Positions 24,836-34,185 of a DNA stretch of 64,000 bases are shown here, piece after piece. The stretch lies in contig NZ_CP073720.1 in the NCBI RefSeq assembly GCF_025137375.1, positions 10,430,954 to 10,494,953 of the forward strand, given 5' to 3'. Numbering within the stretch: position 1 is the stretch's first letter; each line of letters begins with the position of its first letter. This DNA comes from Dactylosporangium fulvum (lineage in GTDB: Bacteria; Actinomycetota; Actinomycetes; Mycobacteriales; Micromonosporaceae). Made by a program: the position numbers and the translations under genes. Under the pieces are notes generated by a model. The model was not told the DNA's origin, did not search any database, and worked only from the letters and a program-made list of their open reading frames with translations.

Positions 24836-26299
24836 TCAGCCTGCCTTGACGAGTTCGCCGGGTTTGTCCTCCTCGGCGGGCACTCGGTCGCTGTAGACGC
24901 CGCCGTCCGGGTCCTTGCCCTCGTACGTCGTCCGGACCACGTCCTGCTCCGGGTTGCGGATCTCGCGGATCACGAAGCCGACCAGCACGCACAGCGTGAC
25001 CAGCCGCAGGATCGAGGCGAGCACGAAGACACCCTCGGGGAACACCTGCCGGCCGGACGCTCCCATGAGCTCGCCGTAGAAGGACACGAAGTAGAGGACC
25101 TCCGCGGCCTGCCAGGCGAGGAACGCCCCCCAGCGTGGCCGGGCGAGGATCGCCAGCGGGAGGAGCCACAGCACGTACTGCTGCGACCACACCTTCCCGG
25201 TGATGAGGAAGGCCGCCACGATCAGGAACGCCAGCTGGGCGAGGCGTGGCTCATGACGCGCTGTCAGGCCCAGGATCAGAATGCCGATGCAGGAGATCAC
25301 GAAGAGCCCGAGATAGAGGATGTTGAGCGTGGAGTGCTCGGGATCCTGGTCGAGCTGTTGGAAGAAGGGGAAGCCGTACTGGCCTGAGCCGCGCGGGAAG
25401 TGCGCCCCGATGTACCACAGCGTGCCCCAGTCGATGCCGCGCTCCGAGTTGAACTCGAAGAACCGCAGCCAGGAGTCGCGGTAGAGCAGGGCGATCGGCA
25501 CGTTGACCGCCAGCCAGGCGACGAGGCCGGTGCCCACGGTGACGAAGAAATCACGCCACTTGCCCGTGCGCAGGCTGAGCACCAGGAACGCGCCCAGGAT
25601 GAGCATCGGGTAGAACTTCGCGGCGGTCGCCAGTCCGAGGAACAGGCCGGCGAGCACGGGTTTTCGCTTGGCCCAGTAGGTCATCGCGATGGCCGCGAGC
25701 CCGACGGTGAAGAGGTCCCAGTTGACGGTCGCCGACACGAAAAGCGCCGGCGCCAGCGCAAACATCGCGGCGTCCCAGGGCCGGCGGCGCCGCACGGCGA
25801 GGATCGCACCGACGGCCGCGACGCCGAAGGCGCCGAGCACGATCGCGTTGAGGTCGTAGAAGGTCTGGCCCTCGTTGCTGACCACGCCCTGCTGGCCGAG
25901 GCTGTGCACCGGCAGGCCGAGGACGCCCATGAACGCGCCGGTCAGGACCGGGTACTCGACGGGGTGGTCGGCGTAGGGGACCTTGCCCTCGTTGAGGCCC
26001 TCCGCGTAGTACAGCGCGAGGACATCCGTGTAGCAGAAGTACTTGTACTGCTCCATGTCCGCCCAGGCGGCGTCGCGGCAGGGGGACTTCTGCATCCAGT
26101 GGAAGCTCAGCATGGCGCAGACGAGCAGGAGCACCACGCGGGCCGGCGTCCAGAACCGGCCGCCACCGGGCATGCGGACCGGCTGTCGCACGGCGTGGTC
26201 GCCGAGGGGGCCGCCGATCGACTCGGACAGGCCACCGACGAAGCGGTCGGAGTTGGCGGGCTCGTCGCTCAGACGCTCGGGGCGCACAATCGGCGGCAT
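24836..26299 (-). CDS. GT87-family membrane mannosyltransferase-like protein
   Basis: Predicted 487-residue membrane protein with about ten hydrophobic segments. The first loop has DMEQYKYFCYTDVLALYY followed by GKVPYADHPVEYPVLTG, the acidic and Tyr/Pro-rich pattern of GT87 polyprenyl-phosphate-sugar transferases. The interior segment GLATAAKFYPMLIL is also typical. In Mycobacterium a conserved membrane protein lies at the same place between ponA1 and rpsF (recalled, not searched). The ATG at 26297-26299 is supported by a TACGGT box 6 nt upstream. A lipoglycan or cell-wall glycan role is inferred. Confidence 0.75.
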   Translation of the reverse strand: MPPIVRPERLSDEPANSDRFVGGLSESIGGPLGDHAVRQPVRMPGGGRFWTPARVVLLLVCAMLSFHWMQKSPCRDAAWADMEQYKYFCYTDVLALYYAEGLNEGKVPYADHPVEYPVLTGAFMGVLGLPVHSLGQQGVVSNEGQTFYDLNAIVLGAFGVAAVGAILAVRRRRPWDAAMFALAPALFVSATVNWDLFTVGLAAIAMTYWAKRKPVLAGLFLGLATAAKFYPMLILGAFLVLSLRTGKWRDFFVTVGTGLVAWLAVNVPIALLYRDSWLRFFEFNSERGIDWGTLWYIGAHFPRGSGQYGFPFFQQLDQDPEHSTLNILYLGLFVISCIGILILGLTARHEPRLAQLAFLIVAAFLITGKVWSQQYVLWLLPLAILARPRWGAFLAWQAAEVLYFVSFYGELMGASGRQVFPEGVFVLASILRLVTLCVLVGFVIREIRNPEQDVVRTTYEGKDPDGGVYSDRVPAEEDKPGELVKAG

Positions 26300-26303
26300 C
26301 GGA

Positions 26304-27494
26304 TCACCGTACCGTCGCCGGCTCGGAAGCGGGGGCATGCCCGGCCCGGTCGCGGGCCGGGGACCGGATCGGCAGGACGAACAGCAGGGCCACGAACAGC
26401 AGCAGGTACCAGTTCTTGATCAGGAAGCCCGGCACGCCGTCACCCCATGGGTGGACGGGCAGGCCCTGCTCGAACCACGACACCATCCCGAGCCCGACGG
26501 TGACCGTGATGATCACGGCGAACGCCAGATGTTTCCGCGAGGCCGTCACCAGCACGACCAAGGCGGGGACGAACCAGTACAGGTGGTGGGCCCAGGTGAT
26601 GGGGCTGGCCAGGCAGCCGACGATGCCGGCCAGGGTCAGGCCGACGACCTCGTCACCCACAAGGGCCGCCTTGCGGGCGCGCCACAGGCCGTAGCCGGCG
26701 GTCGCGAGCACGAGCAGCACCCAGGCGATCCGGTTCGGCGGCGAGTCGATACGGGCGAGCATGCCGAAGAGGGACTGGTTGAAGGTGTAGGCGGCGTTGC
26801 CGATGCCTTCGCCCTTCCACAGGACCGTCGTCCAGAAGTCCCAGGAGGCGCGCGGCGCGATCGCCGCTGTCAGCAGGGTCGCGCCGGCCGCGCTGGCGAT
26901 CGCGGTCAGGCCGGCGCGGTACCGGCGGCTGACCAGCAGGTACACGATGAAGATCGCCGGAGTCAGCTTGACGGCGGCGGCCAGGCCGATGAGCACGCCC
27001 GCCCACCGGCTGCCGCGAGGCAGCAGGATCAGCAGGTCGGCGAGGATCAGCACGACGAGCACCATGTTGATCTGGCCGAACGTGTACGTTTCACGGATCG
27101 GCTCCAGCGCGCTCACCACGGTCAGCGCCAAAACCATCGCGAGGATCTTGTCGCGGGCGACCGGCGCGACCAGCCAGTAGGTCGTGAGGACGACGGCGGC
27201 GACGGTGAGCACGGCGTAGAGGGTGACGGCGCCGCCCCATGGCAGCGCGCCGAACGGCACGAGGACCAGGGCGCCGAACGGTGGATAGGTGAAGCCGAGG
27301 GCGCCCTGCGTGTCGTCCGGTTTGGTGAAGTCGTAGAGATCGTGACCGTCCAGCCACCAGTTGACGGCCTGCCGGTAGATGCCGAGGTCGAAGAACTGGT
27401 GCCGGTTGCCGTACCACCAGTGCCCGTAGGCGACGAGTGCCACGAGCAATGCGAGCAGCACCCATCGGACGGCCTTCAGCCTGCCCGCCTCCAA
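26304..27494 (-). CDS. GT87-family membrane glycosyltransferase-like protein
   Basis: Predicted 396-residue membrane protein with about nine to ten hydrophobic segments. After the first helix comes FFDLGIYRQAVNWWLDGHDLY, then FTYPPFGALVLVPFGALP, and later GLAAAVKLTPAIFIVYLL and ASPITWAHHLYWFVPAL, all usual in GT87 alpha-mannosyltransferase-like proteins. The start is unsure: a TTG at 27492-27494 gives this length and there is no clear ribosome site. It ends 4 nt before the next GT87 start, so the two are adjacent but may be expressed separately. Substrate unknown. Confidence 0.75.
   Translation of the reverse strand: MEAGRLKAVRWVLLALLVALVAYGHWWYGNRHQFFDLGIYRQAVNWWLDGHDLYDFTKPDDTQGALGFTYPPFGALVLVPFGALPWGGAVTLYAVLTVAAVVLTTYWLVAPVARDKILAMVLALTVVSALEPIRETYTFGQINMVLVVLILADLLILLPRGSRWAGVLIGLAAAVKLTPAIFIVYLLVSRRYRAGLTAIASAAGATLLTAAIAPRASWDFWTTVLWKGEGIGNAAYTFNQSLFGMLARIDSPPNRIAWVLLVLATAGYGLWRARKAALVGDEVVGLTLAGIVGCLASPITWAHHLYWFVPALVVLVTASRKHLAFAVIITVTVGLGMVSWFEQGLPVHPWGDGVPGFLIKNWYLLLFVALLFVLPIRSPARDRAGHAPASEPATVR
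26306..26311 (-). promoter_or_regulatory. -10-like box of the GT87-like gene, leaderless
   Basis: TACGGT on the minus strand, 6 nt before the ATG at 26299. It overlaps the end of the upstream GT87-like gene. Confidence 0.5.
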
Positions 27495-27575
27495 AACGCT
27501 CCACCCCCAACGACGGCGGCCACGGTCCCGGCGAACATACCGCCGGAGCCGTGGCCGCTCATCTTCGACCCTCGA

Positions 27576-30341
27576 TCAGCGTCTTCGGGTAGGGCTGGTC
27601 GTCGGGATGATCCCGCCACCGTTGCCACCGCCGTTACCGCCCTGACCCGGGCTGGGGCTACCCGGGTTTCCGGGTAAGCCCCCGTTTCCGCCTCCGGGGA
27701 TGTTCGGATCGCCGGACGTGCCTGGCAGCGGGATGCTCGGCGCCGGCGAGACACCCGTGCCGACATCCTTGTGGCCGACATACTTTGGCGCCGGGAACTT
27801 GACGACCGGCATCTTCATCGCGGTGAGTGCGCCGTCGAGGAAGTCGCGCCAGATCGGGCCGGGCAGGTTACCGCCGATGATCGGCGAGCCGTTCTTGTTG
27901 ACGATCTTCTGTTCCTCGGCCTTGTTGCCCACCCAGACCGCGGCCGCGAGACCCGGCGACTTCTTGTTTGGATCGTAGGCGCTGTAGCCGACCATCCATG
28001 CGTGCGCGTTGCTGGTGGTCTGGCCGAGCTGCCACGTTCCGGTCTTGCCCGCGAGCTGGCGGCCGTCCTTGAGCTTCAGGTTGTAGTGCTTCGGCACGCC
28101 CTGGAGCACCGTGTTGAGGTCGTCGGCCATCTGGTCGGTGAAGCCCGGGATCCGGGTCGGCTTGATCACCTCGCCGTAGGTCTTCTTGCCCTCGGTCCAC
28201 ACCTCCTTGAGGAAGTGCGTCTTCGCGGCGAGACCCCGCGCGCCGAAGGTGGCGATGCCGCCGGCGTGCTCGAGGACCGTGACCGGATACTGACCGAAGG
28301 CGACCTCGGTGTTGAAGTAGGTCGGGAAGACCTCGGAACCCTTCTTCTGCACCAGGTCGATCTTGCTCGACTTGTACTTGTCGGTCTGCGGGTCCTTGAC
28401 GGTCGCCCACATCTCGGTGATGCCGGCGGCGCGCGCCGTGTCGATCACCTTCGCCGGCCCGACGAGCTCGGCGAGCGCGAAGAACGGGACGTTGAGCGAC
28501 TTGACGGTGACCTCTTCCAAGGTGCACCACTTGCCGGAATGCGACTTGCAATCCGGCGAGCTGGTAGTGCCCTCACCGGCGTTCTTGACCGGGTTCTTGC
28601 TCGTCCGGCCGCTGTTGGGGAACTCCTGCGGCGAGTCGCCGTTCCAGTAGGAGTCGATCTTGTAACCGTCTATGAGGCCGGTGGCCAGCGTGTAGACCTT
28701 GAACGTCGAGCCCGGCGGGTGGGCACCGAAGCAGCCGTCCCCGCCGTCGCCGAGCACCGGGTCGTTGTAGCAGCCGGCATAGTCGGCGCCGGTGCCCTTG
28801 TCCCCGCCGTAGTAGGCCTTCACCGCACCGGTGCCCGGCTCGACCGCAACGAGCGCGGCCTGTAGGTTCTTGGGCTGATCGTTCATGTTCGACTCTTTGT
28901 TGCGGCTCGCCTCACGCACGGCGATCTGCTGGACGACATGGTCAACCGTGGTGACGATCTTGAGACCGCCGTTGCGGATCCGATCGAAGTTCTTCTTGCC
29001 GTCGGAGTCGGTGTCCTCGTAGAGCAACTTCCCGGTCGTCGGGTTGGTCAGCGCGGCCACCTCTTCGAGCACGTGGTGCACGATGAGGCCCTCGGGCTTG
29101 TCCATGCTGCCCAGGGTCTTCTTCGCGTTTTCACGGGCCTGGGCGGGTGTCAGGACCTTGCCCTCCGGGTAGGCCATCTTCGTGTCCGCCTCGGCGGCCG
29201 GCACGAAGTTGAGCTTGACCATCTGGCCCTTGATGTAGTTGAACCGGTTGAGGGCCTGCTGCTTGTCGATGTTGGGGTCGAAGGGGCTGCCGCCCTTACC
29301 GCCTTCGGGGTTCTTGATGATGCCGGCGAGGACCATGCCCTCCGCGATCGTGAGCTCCTTGGCCGGCTTGCCGAAATACGCCTGAGCGGCCGCCTGGATG
29401 CCGTACGAATTTCGCCCGAAGTAGACGACGTTGAGGTACATCTCCATGATCTTGTCTTTGTCGTACTGCCGGTTCAGCTTGAGCGCGATGACGGCCTCGC
29501 GCAGCTTCCGGGCGTAGGTGACGTCTTCGAGCTCGGCCCACCGCCGCGCATATTGCTGGCTGATCGTCGACGCACCCTGCCGTTCGCCACCGGTGACGTT
29601 GTTCCAGGCAGCGCGGACGACGCCTTTGTAGTCGACGCCGTCGTTGGTGTAGAAGGTGTTGTCCTCGGCCGCGACGACCGCCTGCTGCACGTGCTTGGGG
29701 ATATCGTCGATCGAGACGACCGTGCGGTTCTCGTCGCCGATCCGGGCCATCGGGGTGACCCCGTCGGCGTAGTAGATCGTGGTCGACTGCTTCATCGTGA
29801 GGTCTTCGGGCAGCGCGACCTGGTCGAAGTAGTAGGTGCCGCTCACCATGCCGATGCCGGCGATCATGATGAACGCGGCGATCGAAGCGATGAGGATGTT
29901 GCGCCGGCGCCGCTTCTTGGCCTTGGCGCTGGTGCTCGCGGCACCCTTGCCCTTGCCGCCGGGGCCGTTGGAGATGATGTCGCCGGGTGGGTCGGCGATC
30001 CCTTCGGCAGGTGCTCCGACCCGCACCGAGGCACGCGCGACCGCGGCGCGGCCGGAGGAACCCGCGGCACCGGCCACCGGCACTGACGCGGAGGCGCGAG
30101 CGGACCCGGAGGCGGCCGCTCGTGGGGTGACGGAGGCGCGGGCGGTGGCCGGCTCACCGCTGACCGGCGAGCTGGGCGGGGACACGCTCGCGCGGCCCAC
30201 CTGCGCACGCCCGACGGTGGCCCGGCCCGCCGAGCCTGTCGGCGGCGGCTCAGCGCGCTTGATGGAATCATCTGGTCCCGGCGTGGAACCGGGAACCTGT
30301 GCGCGGCCCGAAGGGGGGTTGTCCGGGTCACCGTAGTTCAT
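27576..30341 (-). CDS. ponA: bifunctional penicillin-binding protein PonA (class A PBP)
   Basis: Predicted 921-residue class A PBP that polymerises and crosslinks peptidoglycan. A long low-complexity cytoplasmic tail (about 145 residues, repeated ARASV/GRAxV motifs, ending in a basic KKRRRR) precedes one membrane helix (about 148-169). The GT51 domain follows with catalytic Glu226 in AAEDNTFY and GASTISQQYARR. The transpeptidase domain has Ser545 in STFK, SLN, and Lys766 in KTGT, followed by a Gly/Pro-rich C-terminal tail. The ATG at 30341 is chosen; a GTG three codons upstream is possible. It matches ponA1 in the mycobacterial gene order. Confidence 0.95.
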   Translation of the reverse strand: MNYGDPDNPPSGRAQVPGSTPGPDDSIKRAEPPPTGSAGRATVGRAQVGRASVSPPSSPVSGEPATARASVTPRAAASGSARASASVPVAGAAGSSGRAAVARASVRVGAPAEGIADPPGDIISNGPGGKGKGAASTSAKAKKRRRRNILIASIAAFIMIAGIGMVSGTYYFDQVALPEDLTMKQSTTIYYADGVTPMARIGDENRTVVSIDDIPKHVQQAVVAAEDNTFYTNDGVDYKGVVRAAWNNVTGGERQGASTISQQYARRWAELEDVTYARKLREAVIALKLNRQYDKDKIMEMYLNVVYFGRNSYGIQAAAQAYFGKPAKELTIAEGMVLAGIIKNPEGGKGGSPFDPNIDKQQALNRFNYIKGQMVKLNFVPAAEADTKMAYPEGKVLTPAQARENAKKTLGSMDKPEGLIVHHVLEEVAALTNPTTGKLLYEDTDSDGKKNFDRIRNGGLKIVTTVDHVVQQIAVREASRNKESNMNDQPKNLQAALVAVEPGTGAVKAYYGGDKGTGADYAGCYNDPVLGDGGDGCFGAHPPGSTFKVYTLATGLIDGYKIDSYWNGDSPQEFPNSGRTSKNPVKNAGEGTTSSPDCKSHSGKWCTLEEVTVKSLNVPFFALAELVGPAKVIDTARAAGITEMWATVKDPQTDKYKSSKIDLVQKKGSEVFPTYFNTEVAFGQYPVTVLEHAGGIATFGARGLAAKTHFLKEVWTEGKKTYGEVIKPTRIPGFTDQMADDLNTVLQGVPKHYNLKLKDGRQLAGKTGTWQLGQTTSNAHAWMVGYSAYDPNKKSPGLAAAVWVGNKAEEQKIVNKNGSPIIGGNLPGPIWRDFLDGALTAMKMPVVKFPAPKYVGHKDVGTGVSPAPSIPLPGTSGDPNIPGGGNGGLPGNPGSPSPGQGGNGGGNGGGIIPTTSPTRRR

Positions 30342-30521
30342 TCGTCCCACCTTGCCGGTTGCGTCGTTGTCGCATGCTCCGTCGCCACCATGTCTGTGAG
30401 CTGAGCCACTTGTCGATCGGCCGGCGCGGGGTGGCCTCCTTGCCGCGTGCCGGCGGGATGATCAGGGCGTCTAAGGGATAGGTCCTGTCGACGTGACAAC
30501 GCTCTGCCACGGCGATCAGGT

Positions 30522-30950
30522 TCACTCGGCCGCCCCTCCTCGGATCCGGCTCGACCGGCCGTCGGCCCCGTCGTCCGGATCCGCCAGGCCATCGCGACCC
30601 AACAGGTATTGCTCCACGAGGTGGTTCCAGCCGCAGTCCCGGCACACCTCGACGACGTAGACGTGAAACTCACTCAGCGTCATCGCCAGCAGTGACAGCT
30701 CGGCCAGGCGACGGGCCTGACCGGACGACTGCCGGAGCTCATCCCCGTAGATGTAATGCACGTGGGTGAGGTTTTCCCGGCGGCATACCGGGCACAGCTC
30801 CTCGGTCGGCTCACCGTGGAATTTCGCTGCGCTCTTCAGGTATGGCGATGCGTCGCACACTTCATAGGTGCCGACGCGGCCGGAGTGCACCTCACGCAGC
30901 AGGGCGCGTCTCCGCAAGGAGAAGTCGACGACCTGACGCTGCGTTCGCAT
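30522..30950 (-). CDS. DUF5318-like protein with zinc-ribbon cysteines
   Basis: Predicted 142-residue protein. It has two cysteine pairs that could bind zinc (LCPVCRREN and VCRDCGWNH), an N-terminal helix rich in Arg/Leu and the conserved tract VHYIYGDELRQSSGQARRL. Position between ponA and padR, size and these motifs fit the DUF5318 family, conserved in Actinobacteria (Rv0049 type) with unknown function. It starts at 30950, divergent from padR across a 184-bp promoter gap. Confidence 0.8.
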   Translation of the reverse strand: MRTQRQVVDFSLRRRALLREVHSGRVGTYEVCDASPYLKSAAKFHGEPTEELCPVCRRENLTHVHYIYGDELRQSSGQARRLAELSLLAMTLSEFHVYVVEVCRDCGWNHLVEQYLLGRDGLADPDDGADGRSSRIRGGAAE

Positions 30951-31085
30951 GGGGCCGAGGGTACGCGGTCAGGCGCCACACGGCGACCTCGGTCACGATA
31001 GGTAACCGTCCGATAGACGACCAGCGGTGTGGGCTAGGCCACTCGGGCACTCACGTTGCATCCGTTCGGTCAGCGGCCTACCGTT

Positions 31086-31108
31086 CGATGTATCGGACCG
31101 ATACATCG
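31086..31108. promoter_or_regulatory. PadR-type operator palindrome
   Basis: Perfect 11-bp inverted repeat around a single central A at 31097. Half-sites are CGATGTATCGG and CCGATACATCG, containing ATGTAT-N7-ATACAT, the typical PadR-family operator pattern. It lies 27 nt before padR and is probably the autoregulatory operator for padR-ino1, perhaps also for the divergent DUF5318 gene. Confidence 0.85.
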
Positions 31109-31134
31109 GGCCGGTTACCGGAAGGAGGCCAGGA

Positions 31135-31737
31135 ATGCTCGAGTTGGCGATCCTCGGCCTTCTCCACGAGTCCCCCATGCATGGTTACGAGCTCCGCAAG
31201 CAGCTCACCACCAAGCTGGGCGCGTTCCGTTTCGCGATCAGCTACGGCTCCCTCTATCCGACGCTGCGCCGGCTCCAGGCGAGCGGTTGGATCACCGAAG
31301 GTGCGCCGGCGACGGGCATGCCGACGTCCACCGAAGACGTGCCCCTGCTCACCGGCAAGCGGGGCCGCGTGGTCTACACGATCACCGCGGAAGGCAAGGA
31401 GCGCTTCCAGGAGCTGCTCGGCGCCGCCGGTCCCGAGACCTACGAAAGTGAGGCCGGTTTCGGGGTGCATTTCGCGTTCTTCGCCCGCACCGACCCCGCG
31501 ACCAGGCTGCGGATCCTCGAGGGCCGTCGCCGCCGCGTCGAGGAACGTCGGGAGGGTCTGCGCGACGTGCTCAATCGGGCCGCCGAACGGCTCGACGCCT
31601 ACACCCTCGAGCTGCAGCGTCACGGGCTCGATGCGTGTGAACGCGAGGTTCGCTGGCTCGAAGAGCTCATCGCGAACGAACGCAGTGGCAAATCTCCTCA
31701 ACCGCCTTCGGCAGAAGGTCCGGAGCGGTCATCGTGA
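31135..31737 (+). CDS. PadR family transcriptional regulator
   Basis: Predicted 200-residue PadR regulator. The N-terminal winged helix is diagnostic: MLELAILGLLHESPMHGYEL, RKQLTTKLGAFRFAISYGSL, YPTLRRLQASGWI. The C-terminal half is a Glu/Arg-rich coiled-coil (PadR type 2-like) for dimerisation. The ATG at 31135 is preceded by GGAAGGAGG. The palindrome just upstream suggests autorepression, and the overlap with the ino1 region suggests control of inositol synthesis. The same padR-ino1 pair is conserved in mycobacteria. Confidence 0.93.
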   Translation: MLELAILGLLHESPMHGYELRKQLTTKLGAFRFAISYGSLYPTLRRLQASGWITEGAPATGMPTSTEDVPLLTGKRGRVVYTITAEGKERFQELLGAAGPETYESEAGFGVHFAFFARTDPATRLRILEGRRRRVEERREGLRDVLNRAAERLDAYTLELQRHGLDACEREVRWLEELIANERSGKSPQPPSAEGPERSS

Positions 31738-31760
31738 ACAACAAGAAGGGGGCATCCGCG

Positions 31761-32840
31761 ATGAGCTCCGTCCGCGTTGCCATCGTCGGCGTCGGTAACT
31801 GCGCCTCGTCCCTGGTCCAGGGCGTGGAGTACTACCGCAACGCCGACCCGAACGACCGGGTACCGGGTCTCATGCACGTCAAGTTCGGCGACTACCACGT
31901 CGGTGACGTGCAGTTCGTCGCCGCGTTCGACGTCGACGCGAAGAAGGTCGGCCAGGATCTCGCGGCGGCGATCAGCGCCAGCGAGAACAACACGATCAAG
32001 TTCTGCGATGTGCCGCCCACCGGCGTGACCGTCCAGCGCGGCCCGACCCTCGACGGCATGGGCCAGTACTACCGCGAGATCATCGAGGAGTCGGACGAGC
32101 AGCCGGTCGACGTCGCCGCCGCGCTCCGCGAGGCGCAGGTCGACGTCGTCGTCTCCTACCTGCCGGTCGGCTCGGAGGAGGCGGACAAGTTCTACGCCCA
32201 GGCCGCGATCGACGCCGGCTGCGCCTTCGTCAACGCCCTGCCGGTCTTCATCGCCTCCGACCCGGTGTGGGCCAAGAAGTTCGAGGACGCCGGCCTGCCG
32301 ATCGTCGGTGACGACATCAAGAGCCAGGTGGGCGCCACGATCGTCCACCGCGCCCTGGCGAAGCTGTTCGAGGACCGCGGTGTCGAGCTGCTCCGCACGT
32401 ACCAGCTCAACTTCGGCGGCAACATGGACTTCATGAACATGCTGGAGCGCACCCGCCTGGTCTCGAAGAAGATCTCGAAGACCCAGTCGGTGACGTCCCA
32501 GATCCCGCACGAGATGGTGAAGTCGGACGTCCACATCGGCCCGTCGGACCACGTGCCGTGGCTCGACGACCGCAAGTGGGCCTACATCCGCCTCGAGGGC
32601 AAGTCCTTCGGCGACACGCCGCTCAACGCGGAGCTCAAGCTCGAGGTCTGGGACTCCCCGAACTCGGCCGGCGTCATCATCGACGCCCTCCGCGCCGCGA
32701 AGATCGCCAAGGACCGCGGCATCGGCGGCCCGATCCTGTCGGCGTCGAGCTACTTCATGAAGTCCCCGCCGGTCCAGTACAACGACCACGACGCACACGA
32801 GTCGGTCGAGAAGTTCATCAAGGGTGAGGTCGAGAGCTGA
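31761..32840 (+). CDS. ino1: inositol-3-phosphate synthase
   Basis: Predicted 359-residue NAD-dependent myo-inositol-phosphate synthase, the first step to phosphatidylinositol and mycothiol in Actinobacteria. It shows the N-terminal nucleotide-binding loop VAIVGVGNCASSLVQG, the family segments GLPIVGDDIKSQVGATIVHR and NFGGNMDFMNM, and the lysine-rich active-site part. The length is that of the short actinobacterial form. The ATG at 31761 with an AAGGGGG site is preferred; a GTG at 31734 overlapping the padR stop is in frame. Confidence 0.96.
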   Translation: MSSVRVAIVGVGNCASSLVQGVEYYRNADPNDRVPGLMHVKFGDYHVGDVQFVAAFDVDAKKVGQDLAAAISASENNTIKFCDVPPTGVTVQRGPTLDGMGQYYREIIEESDEQPVDVAAALREAQVDVVVSYLPVGSEEADKFYAQAAIDAGCAFVNALPVFIASDPVWAKKFEDAGLPIVGDDIKSQVGATIVHRALAKLFEDRGVELLRTYQLNFGGNMDFMNMLERTRLVSKKISKTQSVTSQIPHEMVKSDVHIGPSDHVPWLDDRKWAYIRLEGKSFGDTPLNAELKLEVWDSPNSAGVIIDALRAAKIAKDRGIGGPILSASSYFMKSPPVQYNDHDAHESVEKFIKGEVES

Positions 32841-32861
32841 GGCTCGCCCTTCAGGACGCGG

Positions 32862-32894
32862 GCGCCCCTTCCGACTTCGACGCGGGAGGGGCGC
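32862..32894 (+). terminator. terminator after ino1
   Basis: Inverted repeat GCGCCCCTTCC ... GGAGGGGCGC with one bulged base and a 12-nt loop, then the T-containing stretch TCTGCTTTGG. The remaining gap to ogt (to 33065) shows no gene. Confidence 0.7.
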
Positions 32895-33065
32895 TCTGCT
32901 TTGGCCCGTTCTTCCTTTTATTCATGGCTCGGGTCCGTGCAACGCACGACCGTTGCTCCCGCCAGACACCGGTCGGGCCTTGACGGCCCTCCCTGCCATC
33001 GCCGTCGTGCCAAGCCCCCACCGCTGCCGATCTCGCGACCGCGGTGTCCCGCCGTGGTGCGGCGG

Positions 33066-33548
33066 TCAGGAGAGGTCGAACTCGCGCTCGATGCGGACCC
33101 TCGCCTCGAGTTCCAGCAGCACCTTCTTGCGCCACAGGCCGCCGCCGAAGCCGACCAGCTTGCCGTCCGCGCCGACCACGCGGTGGCACGGGATGATGAC
33201 CGGGAGTGGGTTGCGGTTGCACGCCACGCCGACCGCCCGGGCCGCGTCCGGCTCACCCACCGCTGACGCTATCTGGCCGTAGGTGCGCATCTCGCCGTAA
33301 GGAATGGCGTAGAGCTCGCGCCAGACCGCACGCTCGAAGTCGGATCCGCCGGGCACCGACAGGGGCACCGTGAACCGCAGCGGCTCGCCCCCGAAATACC
33401 GTGCCAGCTCGTCCGCCGCCAGCTCCAGCGTGCCCTCCAGCGGCACCGTCGCGGCCGGCGCGCCGCCGAATCGGACGCCGCACACGCCGACGTCGTCGAC
33501 CGCTACCCCGAGGGCATCGATCGGCGCGGGAACTTCACCCCATCGCAC
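33066..33548 (-). CDS. ogt: methylated-DNA-protein cysteine methyltransferase
   Basis: Predicted 160-residue O6-alkylguanine-DNA alkyltransferase that transfers the alkyl group to its own cysteine. The active site PVIIPCHRVVGADGKLVGFGGG is intact, preceded by YGQIASAVGEPDAARAVG and ACNRNPLP. Length is normal. The GTG at 33546-33548 is used; a CACAAT box 7 nt upstream would allow leaderless expression. Single gene, divergent from the NfeD gene. Confidence 0.94.
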   Translation of the reverse strand: MRWGEVPAPIDALGVAVDDVGVCGVRFGGAPAATVPLEGTLELAADELARYFGGEPLRFTVPLSVPGGSDFERAVWRELYAIPYGEMRTYGQIASAVGEPDAARAVGVACNRNPLPVIIPCHRVVGADGKLVGFGGGLWRKKVLLELEARVRIEREFDLS

Positions 33549-33632
33549 GGTGTCAATTGTGCCTCTTCGCCGGACGGACCAGGTGGCACGCGGGGGTTAC
33601 CCTCCAGGTGGCATGAGGGAGGGGACCGCGAG

Positions 33633-34127
33633 GTGGCGACGACGTTCCTGGTGATCGGCGGCATCGGTGTCGCCGTGCTGGCGGTGTCGGTGCTGATCGG
33701 TGACCTTTTCCACATCGGCCACCCCGACGCCGCCGGTCCGTTCTCGCTGCCCGCGGTCGCCGGGTTCATCGGTGCGTTCGGGTTCGCCGCCGCGATCGTC
33801 GCAGCGGTCACCGACTCGAAGGTCGCACCCGTCGTCGTCGGCGCCGTGGCCGCGGTCCCGACCGCCTGGCTGGCCACGAAGCTGGCCCGGATGGCCATGA
33901 ACATGCGGACCGACGCCACCCCGACCCAGCAGGACATGATCGGCACCACCGGGGTGGTCGTCACCCCCATCACCCCGAACGGGTTCGGCGAGATCCGCAT
34001 CTCGCTGGGCGGCCAGCCGGTCAAGCTCAGCGCCCGCGCCGACAAGCCGATCCCGCTGGGCGCCCGGGTCTTCGTCATCGAGGCGACCAGCTCCACCAGC
34101 GTGATCGTCGAGGAAACCCCCATCTGA
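33633..34127 (+). CDS. NfeD-like membrane protein, partner of flotillin
   Basis: Predicted 164-residue protein with an N-terminal membrane segment, a second pair (LPAVAGFIGAFGFAAAIVAAV, VVVGAVAAVPTAWLA) and a C-terminal OB-fold domain (GTTGVVVTPITPNGFGEIRI to TSSTSVIVEE). This is the short NfeD family that pairs with flotillin/SPFH proteins in membrane microdomains; the flotillin gene follows 58 bp downstream. The GTG at 33633 follows GAGGGAGGGG. Confidence 0.85.
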   Translation: MATTFLVIGGIGVAVLAVSVLIGDLFHIGHPDAAGPFSLPAVAGFIGAFGFAAAIVAAVTDSKVAPVVVGAVAAVPTAWLATKLARMAMNMRTDATPTQQDMIGTTGVVVTPITPNGFGEIRISLGGQPVKLSARADKPIPLGARVFVIEATSSTSVIVEETPI

Positions 34128-34185
34128 GTCGGCGCAACGCCCCTGACCAGGACGTCGAAGTAACGCCTATATACGAAGGAAGCAG

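Noticed and set aside
32895..33065. Possible small gene after the ino1 terminator
   Set aside because: Short frames only, no ribosome site and no recognisable product.
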